Shown one piece after another: positions 23,932 to 36,200 of a DNA stretch of 64,000 nucleotides. The first letter of the stretch is position 1. Every line of letters starts with the position of its first letter. Made by a program: the position numbers and the translations under genes. Origin of the DNA: Petrolisthes cinctipes (lineage: Eukaryota > Arthropoda > Malacostraca > Decapoda > Porcellanidae); contig JAWQEG010001547.1 of the NCBI GenBank assembly GCA_033782935.1, forward strand, positions 77,001-141,000, in the 5' to 3' direction. A model generated the notes under the pieces. The model made no database searches and was not told the DNA's origin. It saw only the letters and a list, made by a program, of their open reading frames with translations.

Positions 23932-25088
23932 TACACATGAACTGTCTGCCTTGCCTGGCTACACATGACGTGCCACACAGTGAGTGCAGTACAGTGTGTG
24001 AGGACCGGTCAGTAAATGGTGGCCTGGAATATTTAGTAATTTACACGTGAACTGGCTGCCGTGCCTGGGCCTGAAATATTTAGTTATTTACACGTGAACT
24101 GCCTGCCGTGCCTGGGCCCGGAATATTTAGTTATTTACACGTAAACTACCTGCTGTGCCTGGCTACACGTGACGTGCCACATAGTGAGTGCAGTACAGTG
24201 TGTGAGGACCGGTCAGTAGAAGGCGGCCTGGAATATATAGTTATTTACACGTGAACTGCCTGCCGTGCCTGGCTACATGTGACGTGCCACACAGTGAGTG
24301 CACTACAGTGTGTGAGGACCGGTCATTGAATGGCGGCCTGGAATATTTAGTTATTTACACGTGAACTGCCTGCTGTGCCTGGCTACACGTGACGCGCCAC
24401 AGAGTGAGTGCAGTACAGTGTGTGAGGACCGGTCAGTGGATGGCGGCCTGGAATATTTAGTTATTTACACATGAACTGGCTGCTGTGCCTGGGCCTGGAA
24501 TATTTAGTTATTTACATGTGAACTGCCTGCCGAGCCTGGCTACACGTGACGTGACACACAGTGAGTGCAGTACAGTGTGTGAGGAACGATCAGTGGATGG
24601 CGGCCTGGAATATTTAGTTATTTCCACATGAACTGCCTGCCGTGCCTGGCTACACGTGACGTGCCACACAGTGAGTGCAGTACAGTGTGTGAGGACCGGT
24701 CAGTGGATGGCGGCCCGGAATATTTTGTTATTTACACGTGAACTGCCGCCGTGCCTGGCTACACGTGACGTCCCACACAGTGAGTGCAGTACAGTGTGTG
24801 AGGACCAGTCAGTGAATGGCAGCCTGGAATATTTAGTTATTTACACGTGAACTGGCTGCCGAGCCTGGCTACACGTGACGTGACACACAGTGAGTGCAGT
24901 ACAGAGTGTGAGGAACGGTCAGTGGATGGTGCCCTGGAATATTTAGTTATTTACACGTGAACTGCCTGCCGTGCCTGGCTACACGTGACGTGCCACACAG
25001 TGAGTGCATTACAGTGTGTGATGACCGGTCAGTGGATGGCGGTCTGGAATATTTAGTTATTTACACGTGAACTGGCTGCCGTGCCTGG
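23912..25088 (+). repeat. 1,177-bp tandem duplication, copy 2
   Basis: Near-identical to 22,735-23,911; the visible difference is CTGCTGTGCC near 24,370 against CTGCTGCGCC near 23,193. At the end, TTACACGTGAACTGCC replaces TTACACATGAACTGTC. This block is also the start of the second 5,923-bp copy. Confidence 0.86.
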
Positions 25089-25192
25089 GCCTGGAATATT
25101 TAGTTATTTACACGTGAACTGCCTGCCGTGCCTGGCTACACGTGACGTGCCACACAGTAAGTGCAGTACAGTGTGTGAGGACCGGTCAGTGA
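24597..25192 (+). repeat. 596-bp tandem duplication in HOR copy 2, first half
   Basis: Equivalent of 18,674-19,269 at offset 5,923. That the pair is present in both 5,923-bp copies shows the 596-bp event came before the 5,923-bp duplication. The related block at 23.4-23.9 kb has a single copy. Confidence 0.85.
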
Positions 25193-25788
25193 ATGGCGGC
25201 CTGGAATATTTAGTTATTTCCACATGAACTGCCTGCCGTGCCTGGCTACACGTGACGTGCCACACAGTGAGTGCAGTACAGTGTGTGAGGACCGGTCAGT
25301 GGATGGCGGCCCGGAATATTTTGTTATTTACACGTGAACTGCCGCCGTGCCTGGCTACACGTGACGTCCCACACAGTGAGTGCAGTACAGTGTGTGAGGA
25401 CCAGTCAGTGAATGGCAGCCTGGAATATTTAGTTATTTACACGTGAACTGGCTGCCGAGCCTGGCTACACGTGACGTGACACACAGTGAGTGCAGTACAG
25501 AGTGTGAGGAACGGTCAGTGGATGGTGCCCTGGAATATTTAGTTATTTACACGTGAACTGCCTGCCGTGCCTGGCTACACGTGACGTGCCACACAGTGAG
25601 TGCATTACAGTGTGTGATGACCGGTCAGTGGATGGCGGTCTGGAATATTTAGTTATTTACACGTGAACTGGCTGCCGTGCCTGGGCCTGGAATATTTAGT
25701 TATTTACACGTGAACTGCCTGCCGTGCCTGGCTACACGTGACGTGCCACACAGTAAGTGCAGTACAGTGTGTGAGGACCGGTCAGTGA
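25193..25788 (+). repeat. 596-bp tandem duplication in HOR copy 2, second half
   Basis: Equivalent of 19,270-19,865. Ends before GTGAATGGCGGCCTGG followed by TTTACACGTG at about 25,815. Confidence 0.85.
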
Positions 25789-25934
25789 ATGGCGGCCTGG
25801 AATATTTAGTTATTTACACGTGAACTGCCTGCCGTGCCTGGCTACACGTGACGTGCCACACAGTGTGCAGTTTCGTGTGTGAGGACCGGTCAGCGAATGG
25901 CGGCCTGGAATATTTAGTTATTTACACATGAACT

Positions 25935-25962
25935 GCCTGCCTTGCCTGGCTAAACGTTAATT
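25935..25962 (+). repeat. 28-bp internal duplication
   Basis: 5,923-bp partner of 20,012-20,039, identical to it. Confidence 0.9.
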
Positions 25963-27091
25963 GCCTGCCTTGCTTGGCTACACGTGACATGACATACAGT
26001 GAGTGCAGTACAGTGTATGACGAACGGTCAGTGGATGGCGCCCTGGAATATTTAGTTATTTACATGTGAACTGCCTGCCGTGCCTGGCTACATGTGACGT
26101 GCCACACAGTGAGTGCACTACAGTGTGTGAGGACCGGTCAGTGGATGGCGGCCTGGAATATTTAGTTATTTACACGTGAACTGGCTGCCGTGCCTGGGCC
26201 TGGAATATTTAGTTATTTACACGTGAACTGCCTGCTGTGCCTGGCTACACGTGACGTGCCACACAGTGAGTGCAGTACAGTGTGTGAGGACCGATCGGTG
26301 GATAGCGGCCTGGAATATTTAGTTATTTACACGTGAACTGCCTGCCGTGCCTGGCTACACGTGACATGCCACACAGTGAGTGCAGTACAGTGTGTGAGGA
26401 CTGGTCAGTGGATGGCGGCCTGGAATATTTAGTTATTTACACGTGAACTGGCTGCCGTGCCTGGGCCTGGAATATTTAGTTATTTACACGTGAACTGCCT
26501 GCCGTGCCTGGCTACACGTGACGTGCCACACAGTAAGTTCAGTACAGTGTGTAAGGAACGGTCAGTGAATGGCGGCCTGAAATATTTAGTTATTTACATG
26601 TGAACTGCCTGCCGAGCCTGGCTACACGTGACGTGACACACAGTGAGTGCAGTACAGTGCGTGAGGAATGGTCAGTGGATGACGCCCTGGAATATTTAGT
26701 TATTTACACGTGAACTGCCTGCCGTGCCTGGCTACACGTGACGTGCCACACAGTGAGTGCAGTACAGTGTGTGAGGACCGGTCAGTGGATGGCGGCCTGA
26801 AATATTTAGTTATTTACACGTGAACTGGCTGCCGTGCCTGGGCCTGGAATATTTAGTTATTTACACGTTAACTGCCTGCCGTGCCTGGCTACACGTGACG
26901 TGCCACAAAGTGAGTGCAGTACAGTGTGTGAGGACCGGTCAGTGGTTGGCGGCCTGGAATATTTAGTTATTTACACGTGAACTGCCTGCCGTGCCTGGCT
27001 ACACGTGACGTGCCACACAGTGTGCAGTTTCGTGTGTGAGGACCGGTCAGCGAATGGCGGCCTGGAATATTTAGTTATTTACACATGAACT

Positions 27092-27119
27092 GGCTGCCTT
27101 GCCTGGCTAAAAGTTAATT
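27092..27119 (+). repeat. 28-bp internal duplication
   Basis: 5,923-bp partner of 21,169-21,196, with the same AAAAGTTA. Confidence 0.9.
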
Positions 27120-27823
27120 ACCTGCCTTGCCTGGCTACACGTGACATGACATACAGTGAGTGCAGTACAGTGTATGACGAACGGTCAGTGGATGGCGCCC
27201 TGGAATATTTAGTTATTTACATGTGAACTGCCTGCCGTGCCTGGCTACACGTGACGTGCCACACAGTGAGTGCACTACAGTGTGTGAGGACCGGTCAGTG
27301 GATGGCGGCCTGGAATATTTAGTTATTTACACGTGAACTGGCTGCCGTGCCTGGGCCTGGAATATTTAGTTATTTACACGTGAACTGCCTGCCGTGCCTG
27401 GCTACACGTGACGTGCCACAAAGTAAGTGCAGTACAGTGTGTAAGGAACGGTCAGTGAATGGCGGCCTGAAATATTTAGTTATTTAAATGTGAACTGCCT
27501 GCCGAGCCTGGCTACACGTGACGTGACACACAGTGAGTGCAGTACAGTGCGTGAGGAATGGTCAGTGGATGACGCCCTGGAATATTTAGTTATTTACACG
27601 TGAACTGCCTGCCGTGCCTGGCTACACGTGACGTGCCACACAGTGAGTGCAGTACAGTGTGTGAGGACCGGTCAGTGGATGGCGGCCTGAAATATTTAGT
27701 TATTTACACGTGAACTGGCTGCCGTGCCTGTGCCTGGAATATTTAGTTATTTACACGTGAACTGCCTGCCGTGCCTGGCTACACGTGACATGCCACACAG
27801 TGAGTGCGGTACAGTGTGTGAGG

Positions 27824-28250
27824 ACTGGTCAGTGGATGGCAGCCTGGAATATTTAGTTATTTACACGTGAACTGCCTGCCGTGCCTGGCTACACGTGACG
27901 TGACACACAGTGAGTGCACTACAGTGTGTGAGGACCGGTCAGTGGATGGCGGCCCGGAATATTTAGTTATTTACACGTGAACTGCCTGCTGTGCCTGGCT
28001 ACACGTGACGTGCCACATAGTGAGTGCAGTACAGTGTGTGAGGAAAGGCCAGTGGATGGCGGCCCGGAATATTTAGTTATTTACACGTGAACTGCCTGCC
28101 GTGCCTGGCTACACGTGACGTGCCACACAGTGAGTGCAGTACAGTGTGTGAGGACCGGTCAGTATATGGCGGCCTGGAATATTTAGTTATTTACACATGA
28201 ACTGTCTGCCTTGCCTGGCTACACATGACGTGCCACACAGTGAGTGCAGT
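27824..28250 (+). repeat. Transition monomers between HOR types
   Basis: About four full units with the order GGACTGGTC/GGCAGCC, GACACACAG/GCACTAC, CACATAG with the unusual GAGGAAAGGCCAG (near 28,038), then AGTATATGG. This order resembles 1,104-1,440 and 46,300-46,640, not the flanking HORs. The next unit (near 28,201) begins the core cassette but is cut short, and the cassette restarts at 28,531. Confidence 0.7.
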
Positions 28251-31200
28251 ACAGTGTGTGAGGACCGGTCAGTGGATGGCGGCCCGGAATATTTAGTTAT
28301 TTACACGTGAACTGCCTGCTGTGCCTGGCTACACGTGACGTGCCACATAGTGAGTGCAGTACAGTGTGTGAGGACCGGTCAGTGGATGGCGGCCCGGAAT
28401 ATTTAGTTATTTACACGTGAACTGCCTGCCGTGCCTGGCTACACGTGACGTGCCACACAGTGAGTGCAGTACAGTGTGTGAGGACCGGTCAGTAAATGGC
28501 GGCCTGGAATATTTAGTTATTTACACATGAACTGTCTGCCTTGCATGGCTACACATGACGTGCCACACAGTGAGAGCAGTACAGTGTGTGAGGACCGGTC
28601 AGTGAATGGTGGCCTGGAATATTTAGTAATTTACACGTGAACTGGCTGCCGTGCCTGGGCCTGAAATATTTAGTTATTTACACGTGAACTGCCTGCCGTG
28701 CCTGGGCCCTGAATATTTAGTTATTTACACGTAAACTACCTGCTGTGCCTGGCTACACGTGACGTGCCACATAGTGAGTGCAGTACAGTGTGTGAGGACC
28801 GGTCAGTAGATGGCGGCCTGGAATATATAGTTATTTACACGTGAACTGCCTGCCGTGCCTGGCTACATGTGACGTGCCACACAGTGAGTGCACTACAGTG
28901 TGTGAGGACCGGTCATTGAATGGCGGCCCGGAATATTTAGTTATTTACACGTGAACTGCCTGCTGTGCCTGGCTACACGTGACGCGCCACAGAGTGAGTG
29001 CAGTACAGTGTGTGAGGACCGGTCAGTGGATGGCGGCTTGGAATATTTAGTTGTTTACACATGAACTGGCTGCTGTGCCTGGGCCTGGAATATTTAGTTA
29101 TTTACATGTGAACTGCCTGCCGAGCCTGGCTACACGTGACGTGACACACAGTTAGTGCAGTACAGTGTGTGAGGAACGATCAGTGGATGGCGGCCTGGAA
29201 TATTTAGTTATTTCCACATGAACTGCCTGCCGTGCCTGGCTACACGTGACGTGCCACACAGTGAGTGCAGTACAGTGTGTTAGGACCGGTCAGTGGATGG
29301 CGGCCCGGAATATTTAGTTATTTACACGTGACCTGCCGCCGTGCCTGGCTACACGTGACGTGCCACACAGTGAGTGCAGTACAGTGTGTGATGACCGGTC
29401 AGTGGATTGCAACCTGGAATATTTAGTTATTTACACGTGAACTGCCTGCCGTGCCTGGCTACACGTGACATGCCACACAGTGAGTGCAGTACAGAGTGTG
29501 AGGAACGGTCAGTGGATGGTGCCCTGGAATATTTAGTTATTTACACGTGAACTGCCTGACGTGCCTGGCTACACGTGACGTGACACTCAGTGAGTGCACT
29601 ACAGTGTGTGAGGACCGGTCAGTGGATGGCGGCCCGGAATATTTTGTTATTTACACGTGAACTGCCTGCTGTGCCTGGCTACACGTGACGTGCCACATAG
29701 TGAGTGCAGTACAGTGTGTGAGGACCGGTCAGTGGATGGCGGCCCGGAATATTTAGTTATTTACACGTGAACTGCCTGCCGTGCCTGGCTACACGTGACG
29801 TGCCACACAGTGAGTGCAGTACAGTGTGTGAGGACCGTTCAGTATATGGCGGCCTGGAATATTTAGTTATTTACACATGAACTTTCTGCCTTGCCTGGCT
29901 ACACATGACGTGCCACACAGTGAGTGCAGTACAGTGTGTGAGGACCGGTCAGTGAATGGTGGCCTGGAATATTTAGTAATTTACACGTGAACTGGCTGCC
30001 GTGCCTGGGCCTGAAATATTTAGTTATTTACACGTGAACTTCCTGCCGTGCCTGGGCCCGGAATATTTAGTTATTTACACGTAAACTACCTGCTGTGCCT
30101 GGCTACACGTGACGTGCCACATAGTGAGTGCAGTACAGTGTGTGAGGACCGGTCAGTAGATGGCGGCCTGGAATATATAGTTATTTACACGTGAACTGCC
30201 TGCCGTGCCTGACTACATGTGACGTGCCACACAGTGAGTGCACTACAGTGTGTGAGGACCGGTCATTGAATGGCGTCCCGGAATATTTAGTTATTTACAC
30301 GTGAACTGCCTGCTGTGCCTGGCTACACGTGACGCGCCACAGAGTGAGTGCAGTACAGTGTGTGAGGACCGGTCAGTGGATGGCGGCCTGGAATATTTAG
30401 TTATTTACATGTGAACTGGCTGCTGTGCCTGGGCCTGGAATATTTAGTTATTTACAAGTGAACTGCCTGCCGAGCCTGGCTACACGTGACGTGACACACA
30501 GTGAGTGCAGTACAGTGTGTGAGGAACGATCAGTGGATGGCGGCCTGGAATATTTAGTTATTTCCACATGAACTGCCTGCCGTGCCTGGCTACACGTGAC
30601 GTGCCACACAGTGAGTGCAGTACAGTGTGTGAGGACCGGTCAGTGGATGGCGGTCTGGAATATTTAGTTATTTACACGTGAACTGGCTGCCGTGCCTGGG
30701 CCTGGAATATTTAGTTTTTTACACGTGAACTGCCTGCCGTGCCTGGCTACACGTGACGTGCCACACAGTGAGTGCAGTACAGTGTGTGAGGACCGGTCAG
30801 TGGATGGCGGTCTGGAATATTTAGTTATTTACAATTGAACTGGCTGCCGTGCCTGGGCCTGGAATATTTAGTTATTTACACGTGAACTGCCTGCCGTGCC
30901 TGGCTACACGTGACGTGCCACACAGTAAGTGCAGTACAGTGTGTGAGGACCGGTCAGTGAATGGCGGCCTGGAATATTTAGTTATTTACACGTGAACTGC
31001 CTGCCGTGCCTGGCTACACGTGACGTGCCACAAAGTGAGTGCAGTACAGTGTGTGAGGACCGGTCAGTGGATGGCGGCCTGGAATATTTAGTTATTTACA
31101 CGTGAACTGACTGCCGTGCCTGGCTACACGTGACGTGCCACACAGTGAGTGCAGTACAGTGTGTGAGGACCGGTCAGTATATGGCGGCCTGGAATATTTA

Positions 31201-33200
31201 GTTATTTACACATGAACTGTCTGCCTTGCCTGGCTACACATGACGTGCCACACAGTGAGTGCAGTACAGTGTGTGAGGACATGTCAGTGAATGGTGGCCT
31301 GGAATATTTAGTAATTTACACGTGAACTGGCTGCCGTGCCTGGGCCTGAAATATTTAGTTATTTACACGTGAACTGCCTGCCGTGCCTGGGACCTGAATA
31401 TTTAGTTATTTACACGTAAACTACCTGCTGTGCCTGGCTACACGTGACGTGCCACATAGTGAGTGCAGTACAGTGTGTGAGGACCGGTCAGTAGATGGCG
31501 GCCTGGAATATATAGTTATTTACACGGGAACTGCCTGCCGTGCCTGGCTACATGTGACGTGCCACACAGTGAGTGCACTACAGTGTGTGAGGACCGGTCA
31601 CTGAATGGCGGCCCGGAATATTTAGTTATTTACACGTGAACTGCCTGCTGTGCCTGGCTACACGTGACGCGCCACAGAGTGAGTGCAGTACAGTGTGTGA
31701 GGACCGGTCAGTGGATGGCGGCCTGGAATATTTAGTTATTTACACATGAACTGGCTGCTGTGCCTGGGCCTGGAATATTTAGTTATTTACATGTGAACTG
31801 CCTGCCGAGCCTGGCTACACGTGACGTGACACACAGTGAGTGCAGTACAGTGTGTGAGGAACGATCAGTGGATGGCGGCCTGGAATATTTAGTTATTTCC
31901 ACGTGAACTGCCTGCCGTGCCTGGCTACACGTGACGTGCCACACAGTGAGTGCAGTACAGTGTGTGAGGACCGGTCAGTGGATGACGGCCCGGAATATTT
32001 AGTTATTTACACGTGAACTGCCTGCCGTGCCTGGCTACACGTGACGTGCCACACAGTGAGTGCAGTACAGTGTGAGAGGACCGGTCAGTGCATTGCAACG
32101 TGGAATATTTAGTTATTTACACGTGAACTGCCTTCCGTGCCTGGCTACATGTGACATGCCACACAGTGAGTGCAGTACATAGTGTGAGGAACGGTCAGTG
32201 GATGGTGCCCTGGAATATTTAGTTATTTACACGTGAACTGCCTGCCGTGCCTGGCTACACGTGACGTGACACTCAGTGAGTGCACTACAGTGTGTGAGGA
32301 CCGGTCAGTAGATGGCGGCCCGGAATATTTAGTTATTTACACGTGAACTGCCTGCTGTGCCTGGATACACGTGACGTGCCACTTAGTGAGTGCAGTACAG
32401 TGTGTGAGGACCGGTCAGTGGATGGCGGCCTGGAATATATAGTTATTTACACGTGAACTGCCTGCCGTGCCTGGCTACATGTGACGTGCCACACAGTGAG
32501 TGCACTACAGTGTGTGAGGACCGGTCATTGAATGGCGGCCCGGAATATTTAGTTATTTACACGTGAACTGCCTGCTGTGCCTGGCTACACGTGACGCGCC
32601 ACAGAGTGAGTGCAGTACAGTGTGTGAGGACCGGTCAGTGGATGGCGGCCTGGAATATTTAGTTGTTTACACATGAACTGGCTGCTGTGCCTGGGCCTGG
32701 AATATTTAGTTATTTACATGTGAACTGCCTGCCGAGCCTGGCTACACGTGACGTGACACGCAGTGAGTGCAGTACAGTGTGTGAGGAACGATCAGTGGAT
32801 GGCGGCCTGGAATATTTAGTTATTTCCACATGAACTGCCTGCCGTGCCTGGCTACACGTGACGTGCCACACAGTGAGTGTGAGGACCGGTCAGTGGATGG
32901 CGGCCCGGAATATTTAGTTATTTACACGTGACCTGCCGCCGTGCCTGGCTACACGTGACGTGCCACACAGTGAGTGCAGTACAGTGTGTGATAACCGGTC
33001 AGTGGATTGCAACCTGGAATATTTAGTTATTTACACGTGAACTGCCTGCCGTGCCTGGCTACACGTGACATGCCACACAGTGAGTGCAGTACAGAGTGTG
33101 AGGAACGGTCAGTGGATGGTGCCCTGGAATATTTAGTTATTTACACGTGAACTGCCTGACGTGCCTGGCTACACGTGACGTGACACTCAGTGAGTGCACT
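28251..33200 (+). repeat. 4,950-bp higher-order repeat, copy 1
   Basis: Recurs at 33,201 with offset 4,950 (checked at 28,591/33,541, 29,641/34,591 and 32,381/37,331). It equals 40 full and 12 short units less 14 bp (two 1-bp CCGCCG deletions and one 12-bp deletion at 32,871); I count 12 short joins. It contains core cassettes starting near 28,531, 29,881 and 31,216. Differences from copy 2 include TTTCCACATG at 29,210 against TTTTCCACATG, GACTACATG near 30,210, GGCGTCCCGG near 30,275, AGTTTTTTACACG near 30,713 and ACAATTGAACTGG near 30,831. Confidence 0.88.
32871..32889 (+). repeat. 12-bp deletion variant CAGTGAGTGTGAGGACCGG
   Basis: Twelve bases between GTG repeats (GCAGTACAGTGT or an equivalent alignment) are missing. 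The same change is found at 37,821, 40,306 and 45,256, at exactly the 4,950 and 7,435 offsets, and nowhere else that I saw. The matching place in the other half of the HOR (29,250; 34,200; 41,635) is full length. Confidence 0.9.
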
Positions 33201-36200
33201 ACAGTGTGTGAGGACCGGTCAGTGGAAGGCGGCCCGGAATATTTAGTTATTTACACGTGAACTGCCTGCTGTGCCTGGCTACACGTGACGTGCCACATAG
33301 TGAGTGCAGTACAGTGTGTGAGGACCGGTCAGTGGATGGCGGCCCGGAATATTTAGTTATTTACACGTGAACTGCCTGCCGTGCCTGGCTACACGTGACG
33401 TGCCACATAGTGAGTGCAGTACAGTGTGTGAGGACCGGTCAGTAAATGGCGGCCTGGAATATTTAGTTATTTACACATGAACTGTCTGCCTTGCATGGCT
33501 ACACATGACGTGCCACACAGTGAGAGCAGTACAGTGTGTGAGGACCGGTCAGTGAATGGTGGCCTGGAATATTTAGTAATTTACACGTGAACTGGCTGCC
33601 GTGCCTGGGCCTGAAATATTTAGTTATTTACACGTGAACTGCCTGCCGTGCCTGGGCCCTGAATATTTAGTTATTTACACGTAAACTACCTGCTGTGCCT
33701 GGCTACACGTGACGTGCCACATAGTGAGTGCAGTACAGTGTGTGAGGACCGGTCAGTAGATGGCGGCCTGGAATATATAGTTATTTACACGTGAACTGCC
33801 TGCCGTGCCTGGCTACATGTGACGTGCCACACAGTGAGTGCACTACAGTGTGTGAGGACCGGTCATTGAATGGCGGCCCGGAATATTTAGTTATTTACAC
33901 GTGAACTGCCTGCTGTGCCTGGCTACACGTGACGCGCCACAGAGTGAGTGCAGTACAGTGTGTGAGGACCGGTCAGTGGATGGCGGCTTGGAATATTTAG
34001 TTGTTTACACATGAACTGGCTGCTGTGCCTGGGCCTGGAATATTTAGTTATTTACATGTGAACTGCCTGCCGAGCCTGGCTACACGTGACGTGACACACA
34101 GTTAGTGCAGTACAGTGTGTGAGGAACGATCAGTGGATGGCGGCCTGGAATATTTAGTTTTTTCCACATGAACTGCCTGCCGTGCCTGGCTACACGTGAC
34201 GTGCCACACAGTGAGTGCAGTACAGTGTGTTAGGACCGGTCAGTGGATGGCGGCCCGGAATATTTAGTTATTTACACGTGACCTGCCGCCGTGCCTGGCT
34301 ACACGTGACGTGCCACACAGTGAGTGCAGTACAGTGTGTGATGACCGGTCAGTGGATTGCAACCTGGAATATTTAGTTATTTACACGTGAACTGCCTGCC
34401 GTGCCTGGCTACACGTGACATGCCACACAGTGAGTGCAGTACAGAGTGTGAGGAACGGTCAGTGGATGGTGCCCTGGAATATTTAGTTATTTACACGTGA
34501 ACTGCCTGACGTGCCTGGCTACACGTGACGTGACACTCAGTGAGTGCACTACAGTGTGTGAGGACCGGTCAGTGGATGGCGGCCCGGAATATTTTGTTAT
34601 TTACACGTGAACTGCCTGCTGTGCCTGGCTACACGTGACGTGCCACATAGTGAGTGCAGTACAGTGTGTGAGGACCGGTCAGTGGATGGCGGCCCGGAAT
34701 ATTTAGTTATTTACACGTGAACTGCCTGCCGTGCCTGGCTACACGTGACGTGCCACACAGTGAGTGCAGTACAGTGTGTGAGGACCGTTCAGTATATGGC
34801 GGCCTGGAATATTTAGTTATTTACACATGAACTTTCTGCCTTGCCTGGCTACACATGACGTGCCACACAGTGAGTGCAGTACAGTGTGTGAGGACCGGTC
34901 AGTGAATGGTGGCCTGGAATATTTAGTAATTTACACGTGAACTGGCTGCCGTGCCTGGGCCTGAAATATTTAGTTATTTACACGTGAACTTCCTGCCGTG
35001 CCTGGGCCCGGAATATTTAGTTATTTACACGTAAACTACCTGCTGTGCCTGGCTACACGTGACGTGCCACATAGTGAGTGCAGTACAGTGTGTGAGGACC
35101 GGTCAGTAGATGGCGGCCTGGAATATATAGTTATTTACACGTGAACTGCCTGCCGTGCCTGGCTACATGTGACGTGCCACACAGTGAGTGCACTACAGTG
35201 TGTGAGGACCGGTCATTGAATGGCGGCCCGGAATATTTAGTTATTTACACGTGAACTGCCTGCTGTGCCTGGCTACACGTGACGCGCCACAGAGTGAGTG
35301 CAGTACAGTGTGTGAGGACCGGTCAGTGGATGGCAGCCTGGAATATTTAGTTATTTACATGTGAACTGGCTGCTGTGCCTGGGCCTGGAATATTTAGTTA
35401 TTTACAAGTGAACTGCCTGCCGAGCCTGGCTACACGTGACGTGACACACAGTGAGTGCAGTACAGTGTGTGAGGAACGATCAGTGGATGGCGGCCTGGAA
35501 TATTTAGTTATTTCCACATGAACTGCCTGCCGTGCCTGGCTACACGTGACGTGCCACACAGTGAGTGCAGTACAGTGTGTGAGGACCGGTCAGTGGATGG
35601 CGGTCTGGAATATTTAGTTATTTACACGTGAACTGGCTGCCGTGCCTGGGCCTGGAATATTTAGTTATTTACACGTGAACTGCCTGCCGTGCCTGGCTAC
35701 ACGTGACGTGCCACACAGTGAGTGCAGTACAGTGTGTGAGGACCGGTCAGTGGATGGCGGTCTGGAATATTTAGTTATTTACACGTGAACTGGCTGCCGT
35801 GCCTGGGCCTGGAATATTTAGTTATTTACATGTGAACTGCCTGCCGTGCCTGGCTACACGTGACGTGCCACACAGTAAGTGCAGTACAGTGTGTGAGGAC
35901 CGGTCAGTGAATGGCGGCCTGGAATATTTAGTTATTTATACGTGAACTGCCTGCCGTGCCTGGCTACACGTGACGTGCCACAAAGTGAGTGCAGTACAGT
36001 GTGTGAGGACCGGTCAGTGGATGGCGGCCTGGAATATTTAGTTATTTACACGTGAACTGACTGCCGTGCCTGGCTACACGTGACGTGCCACACAGTGAGT
36101 GCAGTACAGTGTGTGAGGACCGGTCAGTATATGGCGGCCTGGAATATTTAGTTATTTACACATGAACTGTCTGCCTTGCCTGGCTACACATGACGTGCCA

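Larger units (their letters stand above)
23912..27823 (+). repeat. 5,923-bp higher-order repeat, copy 2 (partial, 3.9 kb)
   Basis: Follows 17,989-21,900 variant by variant, including both 28-bp insertions and the 596-bp pair. It ends at 27,823, where GGACTGGTCAGTGG replaces the GGACCGGTCAGTGG of 21,900 and a different variant order begins. Confidence 0.85.
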
